NCBI GenBank assembly: GCA_020346185.1
Contig: CP070775.1
Coordinates: 1,453,046-1,507,165, forward strand
Reading direction: 5' to 3'
Length of the DNA stretch: 54,120 bases
Source: Betaproteobacteria bacterium
GTDB taxonomy: Bacteria > Pseudomonadota > Gammaproteobacteria > Burkholderiales > Eutrophovitaceae
Made by a program: the position numbers and the translations under genes. The notes beneath the pieces are model-generated. The model saw only the letters and a list, made by a program, of their open reading frames with translations, was not told the DNA's origin and ran no database searches. Below, one piece after another: positions 1 to 8,479 of the stretch. Within the stretch, counting starts at the first letter, position 1; every line of letters starts with the position of its first letter.

Positions 1-349
1 TAGATTCAACAGTTCAACCCGATGTTCATCTCGGCTCGTCTTGCAGTTGTTTCATACCACCACACCGTGAGTGGACACGCTTTCAAAAGGCAGAAAAAAT
101 ATTTCATTTTTTCAGTTGGTTGACGCAAATAGCGTTTGGGGTAACAGGACAAACGTCATAAGCCGTTTCGCGCTGGTGTGAGCTGCATGGCCGACGCACG
201 TTTATTGCAACCCCAGACAATGTCAGCCCGGCGCTCAGCGCAAACCTGATCAAGGAAATGACCTCATGGTAGGCGCGGCATCGACACCTACGTTGTTGGG
301 GAAACCATCGAGAAATTGATTCGCAAGCATTGGCAACAAGAGGGGAGCA
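1..349. other. Non-coding leader before the Rap1a-like gene
   Basis: I see no convincing coding frame here. A weak sigma-70-like pair, TTGACG (120-125) and TAACAG (142-147) with a 16-base spacer, could drive the gene that starts at 350, but the -10 match is poor. An A/T-rich block lies just upstream (about 85-115). The gene's ribosome binding site GGGGAG is at 341-346. Confidence 0.3.
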
Positions 350-718
350 ATGAAATCAGTACTGGCTATTTTGATGTTCGCAACGACAATACTAGCCTCG
401 CCGGCGTGGGCAGACTTCATTGATGGTTATCGACTGGCGAAATGGGCGCAAGAGGTCAAGAAGTTCCGTTCGGGAACACTGGATTCCGGGGAGACTTACC
501 ATGTCGACTCGAACTCGACTCAGGTCGCAATCTTCATGGGCTTTGTTTCAGGAGTTTATGATTCAATCGATGGTCCGAGGTGCGCCTCTGAAAACTTGAC
601 GGGCGGCCAAATATTCGATGTCGTTATTAAGTATCTTGAGGAACACCCTGAACAGCATCACCTCTCGGGCAGCGGTCTGGTGGCCGGCTCCGTGCAAGAG
701 GCCTTTCCCTGCGACTAA
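350..718 (+). CDS. Exported Rap1a/Tai-like domain protein
   Basis: The 122-residue product begins with a Sec signal peptide (about residues 1-21, cleavage likely after SPAWA). The mature part has the layout of the Rap1a/Tai immunity family: a variable N-terminal helix, a GFVSGVYD segment (64-71), Cys78, a helix with VVIKYLEEHPEQHH (91-104), and a closing AFPC with Cys121. Cys78 and Cys121 probably form the family's disulfide. Known family members are periplasmic proteins that neutralise type VI secretion amidase effectors, but many stand-alone homologues have no known partner. No effector or T6SS gene lies nearby, so an immunity role here is only a possibility. The ATG is preceded by GGGGAG, spaced about five bases. 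Confidence 0.75.
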   Translation: MKSVLAILMFATTILASPAWADFIDGYRLAKWAQEVKKFRSGTLDSGETYHVDSNSTQVAIFMGFVSGVYDSIDGPRCASENLTGGQIFDVVIKYLEEHPEQHHLSGSGLVAGSVQEAFPCD

Positions 719-1327
719 CGAAGACCGAGAAGAGTCGGCACCGAGTCTGGCGCATGTGCCGATCGATGGCTAATGTGCGTTCGACACCAGGCTCGGCGAC
801 GGCTGTTTCCCATTACGGCAGTGTGTCTGATTCGGTCATTGCAAATAACCTGCATCGCGGTTGAACACATCGCGAACTGTTCGAGTAACGCTGAAATCAT
901 GAACCAGTCGATTGCGCCGATATACCTCAGCCAGCGGCAAGGGATCTGTCTTTCCTCGCCAGTTGACGGTACGGGTTCTGGCCTTGCCGCAGTTGTCACT
1001 GCGACATCCGCGCAAGTCGCTACACTTGGTGCGGTTTCAGTCTCAGCTGTAGAATAAGTAGCAACTTTACCCGTCGCAAGCGCTGCCAGAGGAGCGCCGA
1101 TCCCAAATCGGGTGGGGGAAGCTGGTTGCGACTCGCGATTGATTTCAGTATGTCGGGGTAGGTTTTGTTTATAACTTTAGATTGAGCTCACGCCCGAACG
1201 TCTGTCCGACAACAGTTTGACGTTGGGCAAACAAAGACTGCGTAATGCCCGCCACAGATACACCCCAAGGAGCACATTTCGACGGCAGTACAATGCGCAG
1301 CCGTTGTTCCGGAAGTTACAAACGCAT
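719..1327. other. Intergenic region without a supported gene
   Basis: About 600 bases separate the Rap1a-like gene from the end of the universal stress protein gene. Short open frames exist on both strands (for example about 766-867 and 773-1057 on plus), but none has a ribosome binding site, a recognisable domain or a convincing composition. I see no strong hairpin-plus-T-run terminator or tRNA-like fold. It may hold decayed coding sequence. Confidence 0.4.
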
Positions 1328-1759
1328 CTACCGAACCAACAGCACCGGGACTTCAGACAGGTGCACTACTTTGTTGGCAACCGAGCCGACCGCAAGCGTA
1401 CGGATCGCGCCAAGGCCTCGGGTTCCCATGGCGATCATTTCGCAGTGATATTTCTTGGCAAATTCCGCGATGACCTGCGCAGGATGCCCGATATCGACAT
1501 GCATGTCATGCGAGATATTGGCGCCCTTGAGCTTGGCCGCCCCCGTTTCGACGATGTTGCGACCGAAAGCCATGTGCTCATCCTCCAGTTGACGCATATC
1601 GCTCAGCGTGTCCTTGAAGAGAACCTCATTGACATGAATCGGTTCGCATACCGACAACAGATGTATGTGCATGGAATCTGTCTCGAACAACTTCAAAACC
1701 TCATCAAGCGCACGCTGCGAATGATCTGATCCATCCAGTGCGACAAGTACTTTTTTCAT
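1328..1759 (-). CDS. Universal stress protein, UspA family
   Basis: The 143-residue cytosolic protein is a single USP domain of normal length. It starts with the beta strand MKKVLVALDGS, where the Asp at residue 9 typically binds the nucleotide. It ends with the ATP-binding signature Gx2Gx9G(S/T), here Gly112, Gly115, Gly125 and Ser126 in MGTRGLGAIRTLAVGSV. This points to an ATP-binding subtype. USPs accumulate under starvation, oxidative or respiratory stress. The gene stands alone, transcribed away from the GCS2-type ligase. A GAGG lies about 12 bases before the ATG, so the ribosome binding site is weak. Confidence 0.93.
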   Translation of the reverse strand: MKKVLVALDGSDHSQRALDEVLKLFETDSMHIHLLSVCEPIHVNEVLFKDTLSDMRQLEDEHMAFGRNIVETGAAKLKGANISHDMHVDIGHPAQVIAEFAKKYHCEMIAMGTRGLGAIRTLAVGSVANKVVHLSEVPVLLVR

Positions 1760-2333
1760 TACCGATTCAACCTCATGAAGACTTCAACAAATGTTAATAA
1801 TCGCGCAGCTCGCTATCAATCACCAGCCAGAACGCGACGATCCGGTTGACCCACATCAAGCCAATGCGTAATTGGTGCAAGCGTCATTCCGTGGTGTCCA
1901 TGAACAGGATTTTCTTCACTGCAAATTTCTCATTGCGATATCCAACACGACACTTCCGGAGAAAAGGTTAGCAGAATCCACCGCGCACAGCTCAAAACCC
2001 TGATGGCATGAAGCCATCCCGGCAAGCAGCACGACGGTCCATAACGGAGTGCGGAAGCTGGCACGCTCCATCTCTGGTGGGTACGTTCGGATCAGCAGTG
2101 AGCGTCCCGCAGACAACCGGGCCACCTTGACGACGCACGGCGCCGGGGCTGGCAAGGCCAGTGTAGTGCCTGCCGGGGACACCTTCGAGCCGAAAGGCTG
2201 TCGCGTGGCCAAGGACAGAGAAGTGCTGATAGTTTACCTGTTATGCTCCTGGCGGATCGATACGGGGAGCCAATCACTGTCACATGAAACGACGTGCACG
2301 CAGTGAGCGGATTGAATTTCCAGGAGATGACTT
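1760..2333. other. Divergent intergenic region
   Basis: About 570 bases lie between the minus-strand stress protein and the plus-strand amidoligase. Promoters for both genes are expected here. The open frames that overlap it on either strand lack ribosome binding sites and family resemblance. AGGAG at 2322-2326 is the ribosome binding site of the next gene. Confidence 0.35.
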
Positions 2334-3755
2334 GTGGGCAAGGAGATCGACCAAACCACTTTTGGCGCTGAACAGACTGGCGAGTTCGTTGAGCGCCTCA
2401 AGCAGGAAACCGAGACCCTCGATCGCTGGCGGGCGGACGGCGGGCTCTCCGAGACCGGGTACGTTGGTGGCTTCGAGTTGGAAGCGTGGCTGACCGATCA
2501 CAATTTGTTTCCTCTAAACTGTAACGAGGAGTACTTGAAGCGTCTCGACTACCCGCTGGTGGTGCCGGAGTTGTCGCGATTCAACGTCGAACTGAACGGC
2601 ACGCCCCAGTCGCTCAAAGGTGGTGCGCTACGGCGGCTGGAAGAGGAACTCAATGAGACCTGGCGCCACTGTCTGGCGGTAGCGAAAGAGTTCGAGGCTA
2701 CCCTGATGATGATTGGCATCCTGCCGACAGTGCGTGAGCGCGACTTGTCGCTGCAAAACATTTCCAGGCGAAATCGCTATCACGCCTTGAATCGGGAAGT
2801 CCTGAAGATGCGCGGCGGCAAACCCCTGGAACTGAGCATCCTGGGCGAAGAATCCATATCGCTTACCCACAACGACGTAATGCTGGAAGCCGCGACGACC
2901 TCATTTCAGATTCATCTGCAGCCTCCCGCCTCGGAAGTTTCGAGGCACATGAACGCGTCGATGATTTTGTCGGGTCCGATGGTTGCACTGGCCGCCAATT
3001 CGCCATTTCTCTTCGGCAAAGCGCTGTGGGCCGAAACCCGCATTCCACTGTTCGAACAATCAGTCGCGACTGGCGACGCCGAGCATCCGGAACGCGCTCG
3101 GGTGACATTTGGCAGCAGGTATCTGACCGACAATCCAGTCGACCTCTTTCGCGAAAACGTCGCACGCCACGAACCTTTGTTGCCAACCCTGTTCGACAGC
3201 AGCGACGAACTGCCGCATCTGCGTTTGCAGAACGGTACGATCTGGCGATGGAACCGGTTGCTGGTTGGCTTCGATGAGCTGAAGATTCCCCATCTGCGCA
3301 TCGAGCATAGACCCATTCCCGCCGGACCCACCATCGCTGATATGCTGGCTAATGCGGCCGTTTACTATGGCGCAGTTCATTTTCTGGCACGGCTGCGCGA
3401 ACCGCCCGAGGCGAACCTGCTTTTTGCAAAGGCAAGAGATAACTTCTATCGCGCCGCGCGCGACGGACTCGACGCAAAGCTTACCTGGCTGGACGGACGT
3501 GAAATCGATGTCAGGACACTGCTGGCTGACGAAATACTACACATGGCACGCGAAGGACTGGTGTTGCTGGAGATCGACGAAGAAGATATCGAACGTTATA
3601 TCGGAATCGCGCGCGCGCGGGCCAATAGTGGCCAGAATGGGGCCGCATGGCAGCGTGCGCATTACGAAAAATGCGCAGGCGACTTGTTCCGTCTAACGGC
3701 GGACTATCTCGCGCTGCAAAGAAGCGGCGTACCAGTGCACGAGTGGCCCCTCTAG
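2334..3755 (+). CDS. GCS2-type glutamate-cysteine ligase family amidoligase
   Basis: The 473-residue protein resembles the GCS2 / carboxylate-amine ligase branch of the glutamine-synthetase-like fold. Visible landmarks are GFELEAWL (46-53, the usual metal-binding GxExE start of the family), FNVELNG (83-89), and a mid-protein HLRIEHRPIPAGPT stretch typical of the catalytic core. Such enzymes join an amino group to a carboxylate with ATP. Some make gamma-glutamylcysteine, while others have unknown substrates. A separate proteobacterial gshA sits at 34727, so this enzyme probably does something else. The start is GTG, chosen because AGGAG stands seven bases upstream. It is followed 110 bases later by an aspartoacylase-like hydrolase on the same strand, which hints at a linked make/break role. 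Confidence 0.8.
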   Translation: MGKEIDQTTFGAEQTGEFVERLKQETETLDRWRADGGLSETGYVGGFELEAWLTDHNLFPLNCNEEYLKRLDYPLVVPELSRFNVELNGTPQSLKGGALRRLEEELNETWRHCLAVAKEFEATLMMIGILPTVRERDLSLQNISRRNRYHALNREVLKMRGGKPLELSILGEESISLTHNDVMLEAATTSFQIHLQPPASEVSRHMNASMILSGPMVALAANSPFLFGKALWAETRIPLFEQSVATGDAEHPERARVTFGSRYLTDNPVDLFRENVARHEPLLPTLFDSSDELPHLRLQNGTIWRWNRLLVGFDELKIPHLRIEHRPIPAGPTIADMLANAAVYYGAVHFLARLREPPEANLLFAKARDNFYRAARDGLDAKLTWLDGREIDVRTLLADEILHMAREGLVLLEIDEEDIERYIGIARARANSGQNGAAWQRAHYEKCAGDLFRLTADYLALQRSGVPVHEWPL

Positions 3756-3865
3756 CATGAGGCCGCACGGCGGCCAACACCCCGGTCGGATATCCGTTGC
3801 GTACAAGCTGCCTGCGACGTCTGCTAAAGTCGGCATGAAACATCAATAATCCAAATTGTCGCCAC

Positions 3866-4885
3866 ATGCTCACTACGCTTGATCATATTCCGGTCGGCTT
3901 CCTTGACGCTTCCGCCGGTGGTTTGCATCAGGTCCTGCCGGGTCCGACGCTTATCCACCTACCGGGCCGTAAACCGCAACCGCTTTTCGTCTCCGTTCTG
4001 TTGCACGGAAACGAGTACACTGGTTTAAAGGCAATACAGAATGTGCTTGGCCGTTACGCTAATGGCGAGTTGCCCCGCGCCCTGTCGATTTTCGTCGGAA
4101 ACGTTCAGGCCGCTGCAGTCGGTCTGCGCCGCCTTGATGGACAGCCCGACTACAACCGCGTCTGGCCCGGAGCAGAAGTAACCGCCGACATCGCCACGAG
4201 CCCCGAGCACCAGATGATGGGGAAAGTGGTAGACGAGATGCATCAGCGCGGCGTGTTTGCAAGCATAGACGTTCACAACAATACCGGGCTGAATCCGCAT
4301 TATGGTTGCGTCAATGACTTGCGGGCGGAGTTCCTGAACCTTGCAACCCTCTTCTCGCACACGGTTGTGTATTTTCTTCGGCCACTCGGCGTGCAATCCG
4401 CCGCCTTTGCAAGAATCTGTCCAGCTGTCACGCTCGAGTGCGGCAAGCCGGACGACGCCGCTGCGGCAGACCACGCGACGCGCTTCATCGAAGCGGTATT
4501 GCACTTGGATCATTTCCCCTCCCGGCAGCCCGCCGCAGGCGACTTCAACCTGTTTCACACCGTGGCCACAGTCAAGGTTGCCGAGGAGCGCTCCTTCAGT
4601 TTCGGTGAAATTGAGGCGCAGCTCCAGCTTGACCCACAGATCGATCACATGAACTTCCGTGAACTCGGCGCCGGCACGCGTTTCGGTAGAGTGGCGGCCG
4701 GATTTCCGATGCCGCTTGTCGCGCTTGCCGAAGACGGCCGCGATGTCACGGCCGATTACTTCATGCTACGCAACGGTGAGTTGCTGCTGTCGCGCGGCGC
4801 GATGCCATCGATGCTGACACTGAATGAGCGCATCATCCGCCAAGACTGTCTTTGTTATTTGATGGAGCGCTACGCCCTGCCATAA
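3866..4885 (+). CDS. Succinylglutamate desuccinylase / aspartoacylase family zinc hydrolase
   Basis: The 339-residue protein has the zinc carboxypeptidase fold of the AstE/AspA family (M14-like). HGNE (47-50) supplies the His and Glu zinc ligands, and DVHNNTG (135-141) supplies the second His (137). The segment NRVWPG (97-102) matches the family's substrate-binding Arg region, and VTLECGKPD carries the likely catalytic Glu. These enzymes hydrolyse the amide bond of N-acyl amino acids or small peptides in the cytosol. The exact acyl group cannot be read from sequence. The context, directly after a GCS2-type amidoligase, suggests that it may act on a gamma-glutamyl or related amide. The product is full length with no signal peptide. 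Confidence 0.85.
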   Translation: MLTTLDHIPVGFLDASAGGLHQVLPGPTLIHLPGRKPQPLFVSVLLHGNEYTGLKAIQNVLGRYANGELPRALSIFVGNVQAAAVGLRRLDGQPDYNRVWPGAEVTADIATSPEHQMMGKVVDEMHQRGVFASIDVHNNTGLNPHYGCVNDLRAEFLNLATLFSHTVVYFLRPLGVQSAAFARICPAVTLECGKPDDAAAADHATRFIEAVLHLDHFPSRQPAAGDFNLFHTVATVKVAEERSFSFGEIEAQLQLDPQIDHMNFRELGAGTRFGRVAAGFPMPLVALAEDGRDVTADYFMLRNGELLLSRGAMPSMLTLNERIIRQDCLCYLMERYALP

Positions 4886-4904
4886 TAGTTTTTCTTCTTC
4901 AAAG

Positions 4905-5152
4905 CTCTCACCGCGGAGCCCGCAGACTCAAGGGTAAAGAAACTCTTTCTCACCGCTGAGTACGCAGAGAGCGCAGAGAAAGACCTTATAACTCTGTCAT
5001 TGGCTACGTTTTCTCTCGGATCATGGCACGATAAGCGTTGTTCGCACTCAGCCGGTTGCCTGAACCGTCTCTCGATATCTCAAGCGCAACCCGAAGCCTG
5101 TTTTTGAAGTTGTTTTTCTCAGCGTCTTCCGCGACCCCGGCGGTGAGCGTTT
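4905..5152. repeat. Copies of a CACCGCNGAG...CGCAGAGAA repeat
   Basis: Within this gap lie a copy at about 4905-4930 (CTCACCGCGGAGCCCGCAGA), a better one at 4948-4985 (TCTCACCGCTGAG followed by CGCAGAGAGCGCAGAGAAAG), and an inverted degenerate copy at about 5118-5152 that ends in GGCGGTGAGCG. The same motif recurs at 8524-8693 and 8950-8985. All copies are intergenic. The family resembles the short dispersed 'accgcagag' repeats seen in many bacterial genomes. Mechanism and function are unknown. Confidence 0.55.
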
Positions 5153-5159
5153 CAAGAAT

Positions 5160-6170
5160 TCATTGCCGTGCCAGTGCGGCGTCGACAAAACGGTTGGTGA
5201 ATGTCTCTTCGAGCCGTATGGTTCGCTTTGAGATCGGCTCGTGAAAGCCCGCAAGCGCCTTCAGCGTCGCTTGCACCGCTTGCGGCGGAATACGCCCATC
5301 CTTCGAATAACTTGGCCGTTGCCTTTTCAGTGCAGCTAGATACAGAGGCCGGTCACCGAGCAAGTAATGGCGCGGCACGCGCTTAGCAACCTGCTCGTCC
5401 GAGGCGGCGTTGAGCCATTGCAACGCGCGAACCATGGCGTCGGTCAGTGCTTGCACCGTATGCGGGTTGTCGCGAATGAAATTGCGCTTCGTGTAAAGGC
5501 TGCCGGATGGCAATGCAGCACCATACAGCCGACGCGCCCCTTCTACGCTGATCGTTTCCACCGTCTCGACTACTTTTCCCCCACGAACCAGCATGCTGAT
5601 CGCCGGTTCGATATTGGCCAGCGCGTCGAGATGCCCGGCTTGCATCGCCGCCACGGCACTCTGCCCGGTCCCCACCCCAATAATGGAGGCGTCATCATGT
5701 TTCAACCCGCCACGCGCCAGCAACGCCTCGACGAACATGTTGGTGCTCGACCCCGGCGCGGTAACACCGATTTTCATTCCTTTCAAGTCCTGGGGGCCGC
5801 GCCAAATTTGCGCCTTGTCCTTCACCACCACCAGAGAAATGCCGGGCGTTGCCCCCTGCAGCACGAAGGCGGTCAGTTTCTGCCCGCGCGCTTGCATTAC
5901 GATCGTGTGATCAAACCCGCCCGAGACAACATCGGCACTGCCGCCCATCATCGCCTGCAGCGCCTTGGCGCCGCCAGGGAAATCGAGAATCTCGACGTCA
6001 AGCCCGGCATCACTGAAATACCCCAGTTGCTCAGCCAGGGACAGCGGCAGGTAGTACAAGGCCGCTTTGCCGCCGACGGCAATGGTGACACGTTTCTTTT
6101 CCGGGTCGGCCGCGATTGCAGCGGGAAAGGTCAGACAAGAAGAGAAGAGCAGTACAAGAAGAAAACGCAT
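5160..6170 (-). CDS. ABC transporter substrate-binding protein, NMT1/THI5-like
   Basis: The 336-residue protein has a Sec signal peptide (about residues 1-21, cleavage after PAAIAA). The mature part is a type II periplasmic binding protein of the NitT/TauT/SsuA and NMT1/THI5 group. The landmarks are VTIAVGGKAALYYLPLSLAE and AEQLGYFSDAGLDVEI near the N terminus, followed by GGSADVVSGGFDH. Family members bind nitrate, sulfonates, thiamine precursors or aromatic acids in the periplasm and deliver them to a permease/ATPase pair. No permease or ATPase gene is in the window, so it is an orphan or is served by a distant transporter. No ligand can be assigned. Confidence 0.88.
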   Translation of the reverse strand: MRFLLVLLFSSCLTFPAAIAADPEKKRVTIAVGGKAALYYLPLSLAEQLGYFSDAGLDVEILDFPGGAKALQAMMGGSADVVSGGFDHTIVMQARGQKLTAFVLQGATPGISLVVVKDKAQIWRGPQDLKGMKIGVTAPGSSTNMFVEALLARGGLKHDDASIIGVGTGQSAVAAMQAGHLDALANIEPAISMLVRGGKVVETVETISVEGARRLYGAALPSGSLYTKRNFIRDNPHTVQALTDAMVRALQWLNAASDEQVAKRVPRHYLLGDRPLYLAALKRQRPSYSKDGRIPPQAVQATLKALAGFHEPISKRTIRLEETFTNRFVDAALARQ

Positions 6171-6524
6171 TATCGATATCCGCGCTGATCATTCGCGGCT
6201 AAGTGTAGACCAGTTCAACAAGATTTCCCGATCACGGACATCAGCAACTCAATAACCATGATAGTTTCAGGGATTCGCAGGAATTGCTGACCGAGGCAAT
6301 TTGAACCGGTCAACAACGCCAGAACGCATTGGCCTATGTTGAGCGAGGTAATGCGTATGGCGCATCGCACAATAGACAGGCAAGCTCTTGACCTTTCTTA
6401 AATACCGATTCCGTTATATAACTACGGTTGTGTTGCGAATGCCAGTGCGCTCTGGCCTAATCGCACGCGCCATGAGATCAAGAGGCCGCAAGGGCCGAAA
6501 AGAGAATAGATCAGGAGGAGGATA
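6171..6524. other. Divergent promoter region
   Basis: The gap separates the minus-strand binding protein and the plus-strand twin-CX10C gene. It contains TTGACC (6388-6393) and an AT-rich TTATATAAC (6414-6422). The spacing between the two, 20-23 bases, is longer than ideal, so the promoter is tentative. The strong ribosome binding site AGGAGGAGG (6512-6520) belongs to the next gene. Confidence 0.3.
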
Positions 6525-6797
6525 ATGATGAAAGTCTGGATGCTCGCCTTTGTGGCAGCAATCTTTACTTTGCCCGCTTTAGTATTGGCCGGCCACCACG
6601 GCGACGAGGAAAGACTGAAACGCGCCGGAAACTGCAGTGACGCGAAGAAGCAAATGGCTTACTTCTGTGACGAGAGTAACGCCGGTAGCGACAGCATGGT
6701 GGCAATCGGAACCGCTTGCACCAATGCCAAGAACAATGTCAAAGCGGCTTGCGAAGGCGTTGACATGCCCGATGCCGAGTACAAATTCGACAATTGA
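6525..6797 (+). CDS. Small secreted twin-CX10C protein, function unknown
   Basis: The 90-residue product has a clear Sec signal peptide (about residues 1-22, ending VLAG). The mature ~68 residues contain four cysteines in two matched blocks, Cys37-x10-Cys48 and Cys65-x10-Cys76. The blocks resemble each other (CSDAKKQMAYFC and CTNAKNNVKAAC, sharing C-[ST]-[DN]-A-K), so they look like an internal duplication. Two helices pinned by two disulfides is the likely fold. A very strong ribosome binding site (AGGAGGAGG) just before tandem ATG codons suggests high expression. I do not recognise a family. The gene lies 122 bases upstream of a Tat-exported amidohydrolase on the same strand and may be co-expressed with it. 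Confidence 0.75.
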   Translation: MMKVWMLAFVAAIFTLPALVLAGHHGDEERLKRAGNCSDAKKQMAYFCDESNAGSDSMVAIGTACTNAKNNVKAACEGVDMPDAEYKFDN

Positions 6798-6884
6798 GTC
6801 AATTGCCATCGGCTGGCGGTGCAGAATGATGTGACGGCTAGTTGATTATCAAGTTCCAAAGAGTCGTAGTGCAGTAACGCGACA

Positions 6885-6910
6885 TGTGTTAACACAACAC
6901 CTAACGTTAG
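6885..6910. promoter_or_regulatory. Two adjacent perfect palindromes upstream of the amidohydrolase
   Basis: TGTGTTAACACA (6885-6896) is a perfect 12-base palindrome and CTAACGTTAG (6901-6910) is a perfect 10-base palindrome, four bases apart. They lie directly before the ribosome binding site and ATG of the next gene. The position fits an operator for a dimeric regulator or a short RNA hairpin affecting translation. No regulator gene is adjacent. Confidence 0.4.
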
Positions 6911-6919
6911 GGGGAGTTA

Positions 6920-8452
6920 ATGACGATTCAAAGACACATCGGCGTTCATATGAGCGACGAGGAGTACAAGCAGGTCGACCCTGCTGACAAAGTTGCTTTC
7001 CGTTCGCCAGTACCGACACAGATCGTGTCCAACGGCGAATACAACCCGTTACCACAGACCGAAGACCAGGCAAAGGTCGAGGGCCTGATTAAGGAAATGG
7101 GCGAATATCAGGCTAAGCGCAACGGTATGGACCGCCGCAGCTTCCTGGCCACCAGTGCTGGTATGGCTACCGCGTTCCTCGCCATGAACAAGGTCTTTGG
7201 CCCGGTATTCGACGTCAGTGAAGCGGAAGCCGGTGACATGGAAATGTCCGCCTACCGTGCGGCCCAGTTGTCGAACCAGTTCATCTTCGATGATCAGACC
7301 CATTTCATCCGCGATGACTTCGAGCAGGAAGGCCTGCTCGGCCTGACCAAGTGGGCCGTTGGCGCCAAAGTCAACCCGCACATCAATGAAGCGCCGATGA
7401 CGCTGGCCCGTTACAAGATGGACAACTATCTGAAAGAGATCTTTCTCGATTCCGATACCAAGATCTCGCTTCTGTCAGGCGCGCCGTTCGACGACCCGTC
7501 CTGGTGGCTGATCTCCAATGACGCGATCCAGAACGCTTGCCGCGCCGTAAACAAGATGGCTGGCAGCACCCGTATGCTCGGTCACACGGTTATCACGCCG
7601 AAGTATCCGAACTGGATGGATGAGGTCGACCGCGCCATCGAGACCCTGCATCCGGTCTCCTGGAAGTCCTACACTATCGGCGACCCGTTTGGACCATCCA
7701 AGTACGCGTGGAAGCTCGATGACGAGAAACTCATGTATCCCTTCTACGAGAAGGCTCAGAAGGCCGGTATCAACACCATTTGTATTCACAAGGGTCTGAT
7801 GCCGCGGGATTACGAAAAGGCCTTCGCCGGCACGTGGGAGCACGCCACTGTGAATGACCTGGGGCAAGCCGCCAAGGACTGGCCGGGCATGAACTTCGTC
7901 ATCTACCATTCCGCCCTGCGTCCGTGGCTGGCTGACGAGCCGAAGAAGGAAATGGCCCAGTTCATGAAGAACGGCTACCTTGAGTGGTCGACTGATCTGG
8001 CCCGTATTCCAGACAAGTACGGTGTAAACAACGTCTACGCCGAACTCGGCACGACGTTCGCCAGTACCGCGGTCACCAATCCACGCTTCTGTGCCGCTTT
8101 CCTCGGTCAACTCGTGAACCTGATGGGTCCGGAGCGTGTCGTCTGGGGTTCCGACTCGGTTTGGTACGGCAGTCCGCAGTGGCAGATCGAAGCCATGCGT
8201 CGTTTGGAGATTCCAGAAGACATCATGAGAAGCCAAGGCTGGAAGATTCCGCTCGGCGGACCGAACAGCGAAGTCAAGCAGAAGATCTTCGGCCTCAATT
8301 CAGCGCATCTGTACAATCTGGACATCAAGATCACGAACGAAAAACCGTTCACGCATGACCAGATTGCGCAGATCAAGGCCGACTACCTGGCCATGGGCGG
8401 CGAGCGCAGTAACACTGCCTACGGTTACGTGGCGAAGAAGAAAACTGCCTGA
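6920..8452 (+). CDS. Tat-exported amidohydrolase (amidohydrolase-2 family)
   Basis: The 510-residue protein carries an unusual ~70-residue hydrophilic N-terminal extension, then a twin-arginine motif DRRSFLATSAG (71-81) and a short hydrophobic stretch to about residue 94. The rest is a TIM-barrel metal-dependent hydrolase of the amidohydrolase-2 group (relatives include ACMS decarboxylase and o-pyrocatechuate decarboxylases). Candidate metal ligands are in FDDQTHF, ICIHKG, IYHSAL and the late VWGSDSVW. These enzymes hydrolyse or decarboxylate cyclic or aromatic acids. Export of a folded, metal-loaded enzyme by Tat fits. GGGGAG stands only three bases before the chosen ATG. Met11 (6950) is an alternative but lacks a ribosome binding site. 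The gene ends before a strong terminator. Confidence 0.85.
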   Translation: MTIQRHIGVHMSDEEYKQVDPADKVAFRSPVPTQIVSNGEYNPLPQTEDQAKVEGLIKEMGEYQAKRNGMDRRSFLATSAGMATAFLAMNKVFGPVFDVSEAEAGDMEMSAYRAAQLSNQFIFDDQTHFIRDDFEQEGLLGLTKWAVGAKVNPHINEAPMTLARYKMDNYLKEIFLDSDTKISLLSGAPFDDPSWWLISNDAIQNACRAVNKMAGSTRMLGHTVITPKYPNWMDEVDRAIETLHPVSWKSYTIGDPFGPSKYAWKLDDEKLMYPFYEKAQKAGINTICIHKGLMPRDYEKAFAGTWEHATVNDLGQAAKDWPGMNFVIYHSALRPWLADEPKKEMAQFMKNGYLEWSTDLARIPDKYGVNNVYAELGTTFASTAVTNPRFCAAFLGQLVNLMGPERVVWGSDSVWYGSPQWQIEAMRRLEIPEDIMRSQGWKIPLGGPNSEVKQKIFGLNSAHLYNLDIKITNEKPFTHDQIAQIKADYLAMGGERSNTAYGYVAKKKTA

Positions 8453-8479
8453 TTCTTTCTGGTTTCAGGAAATTCAAAA

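Noticed and set aside
262..412. Short plus-strand frame reading like GIDTYVVGETIEKLIRKH
   Set aside because: It overlaps the Rap1a-like gene's start region, lacks a start codon in good context and is too short to support.
773..1057. Plus-strand frame of 94 codons with Ala/Val-rich end
   Set aside because: No ribosome binding site, no family resemblance, and another frame overlaps it on the other strand.
1217..1729. Long plus-strand frame (170 codons)
   Set aside because: It is the antisense of the universal stress protein gene, which has a complete domain and known motif on the minus strand.
3761..3775. GGCCGC-ACG-GCGGCC palindrome after the amidoligase
   Set aside because: It has no T-run on either side, so it is not a convincing intrinsic terminator.
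5367..6188. Plus-strand 273-codon frame
   Set aside because: Antisense of the NMT1-type binding protein, with histidine/arginine-rich shadow composition.
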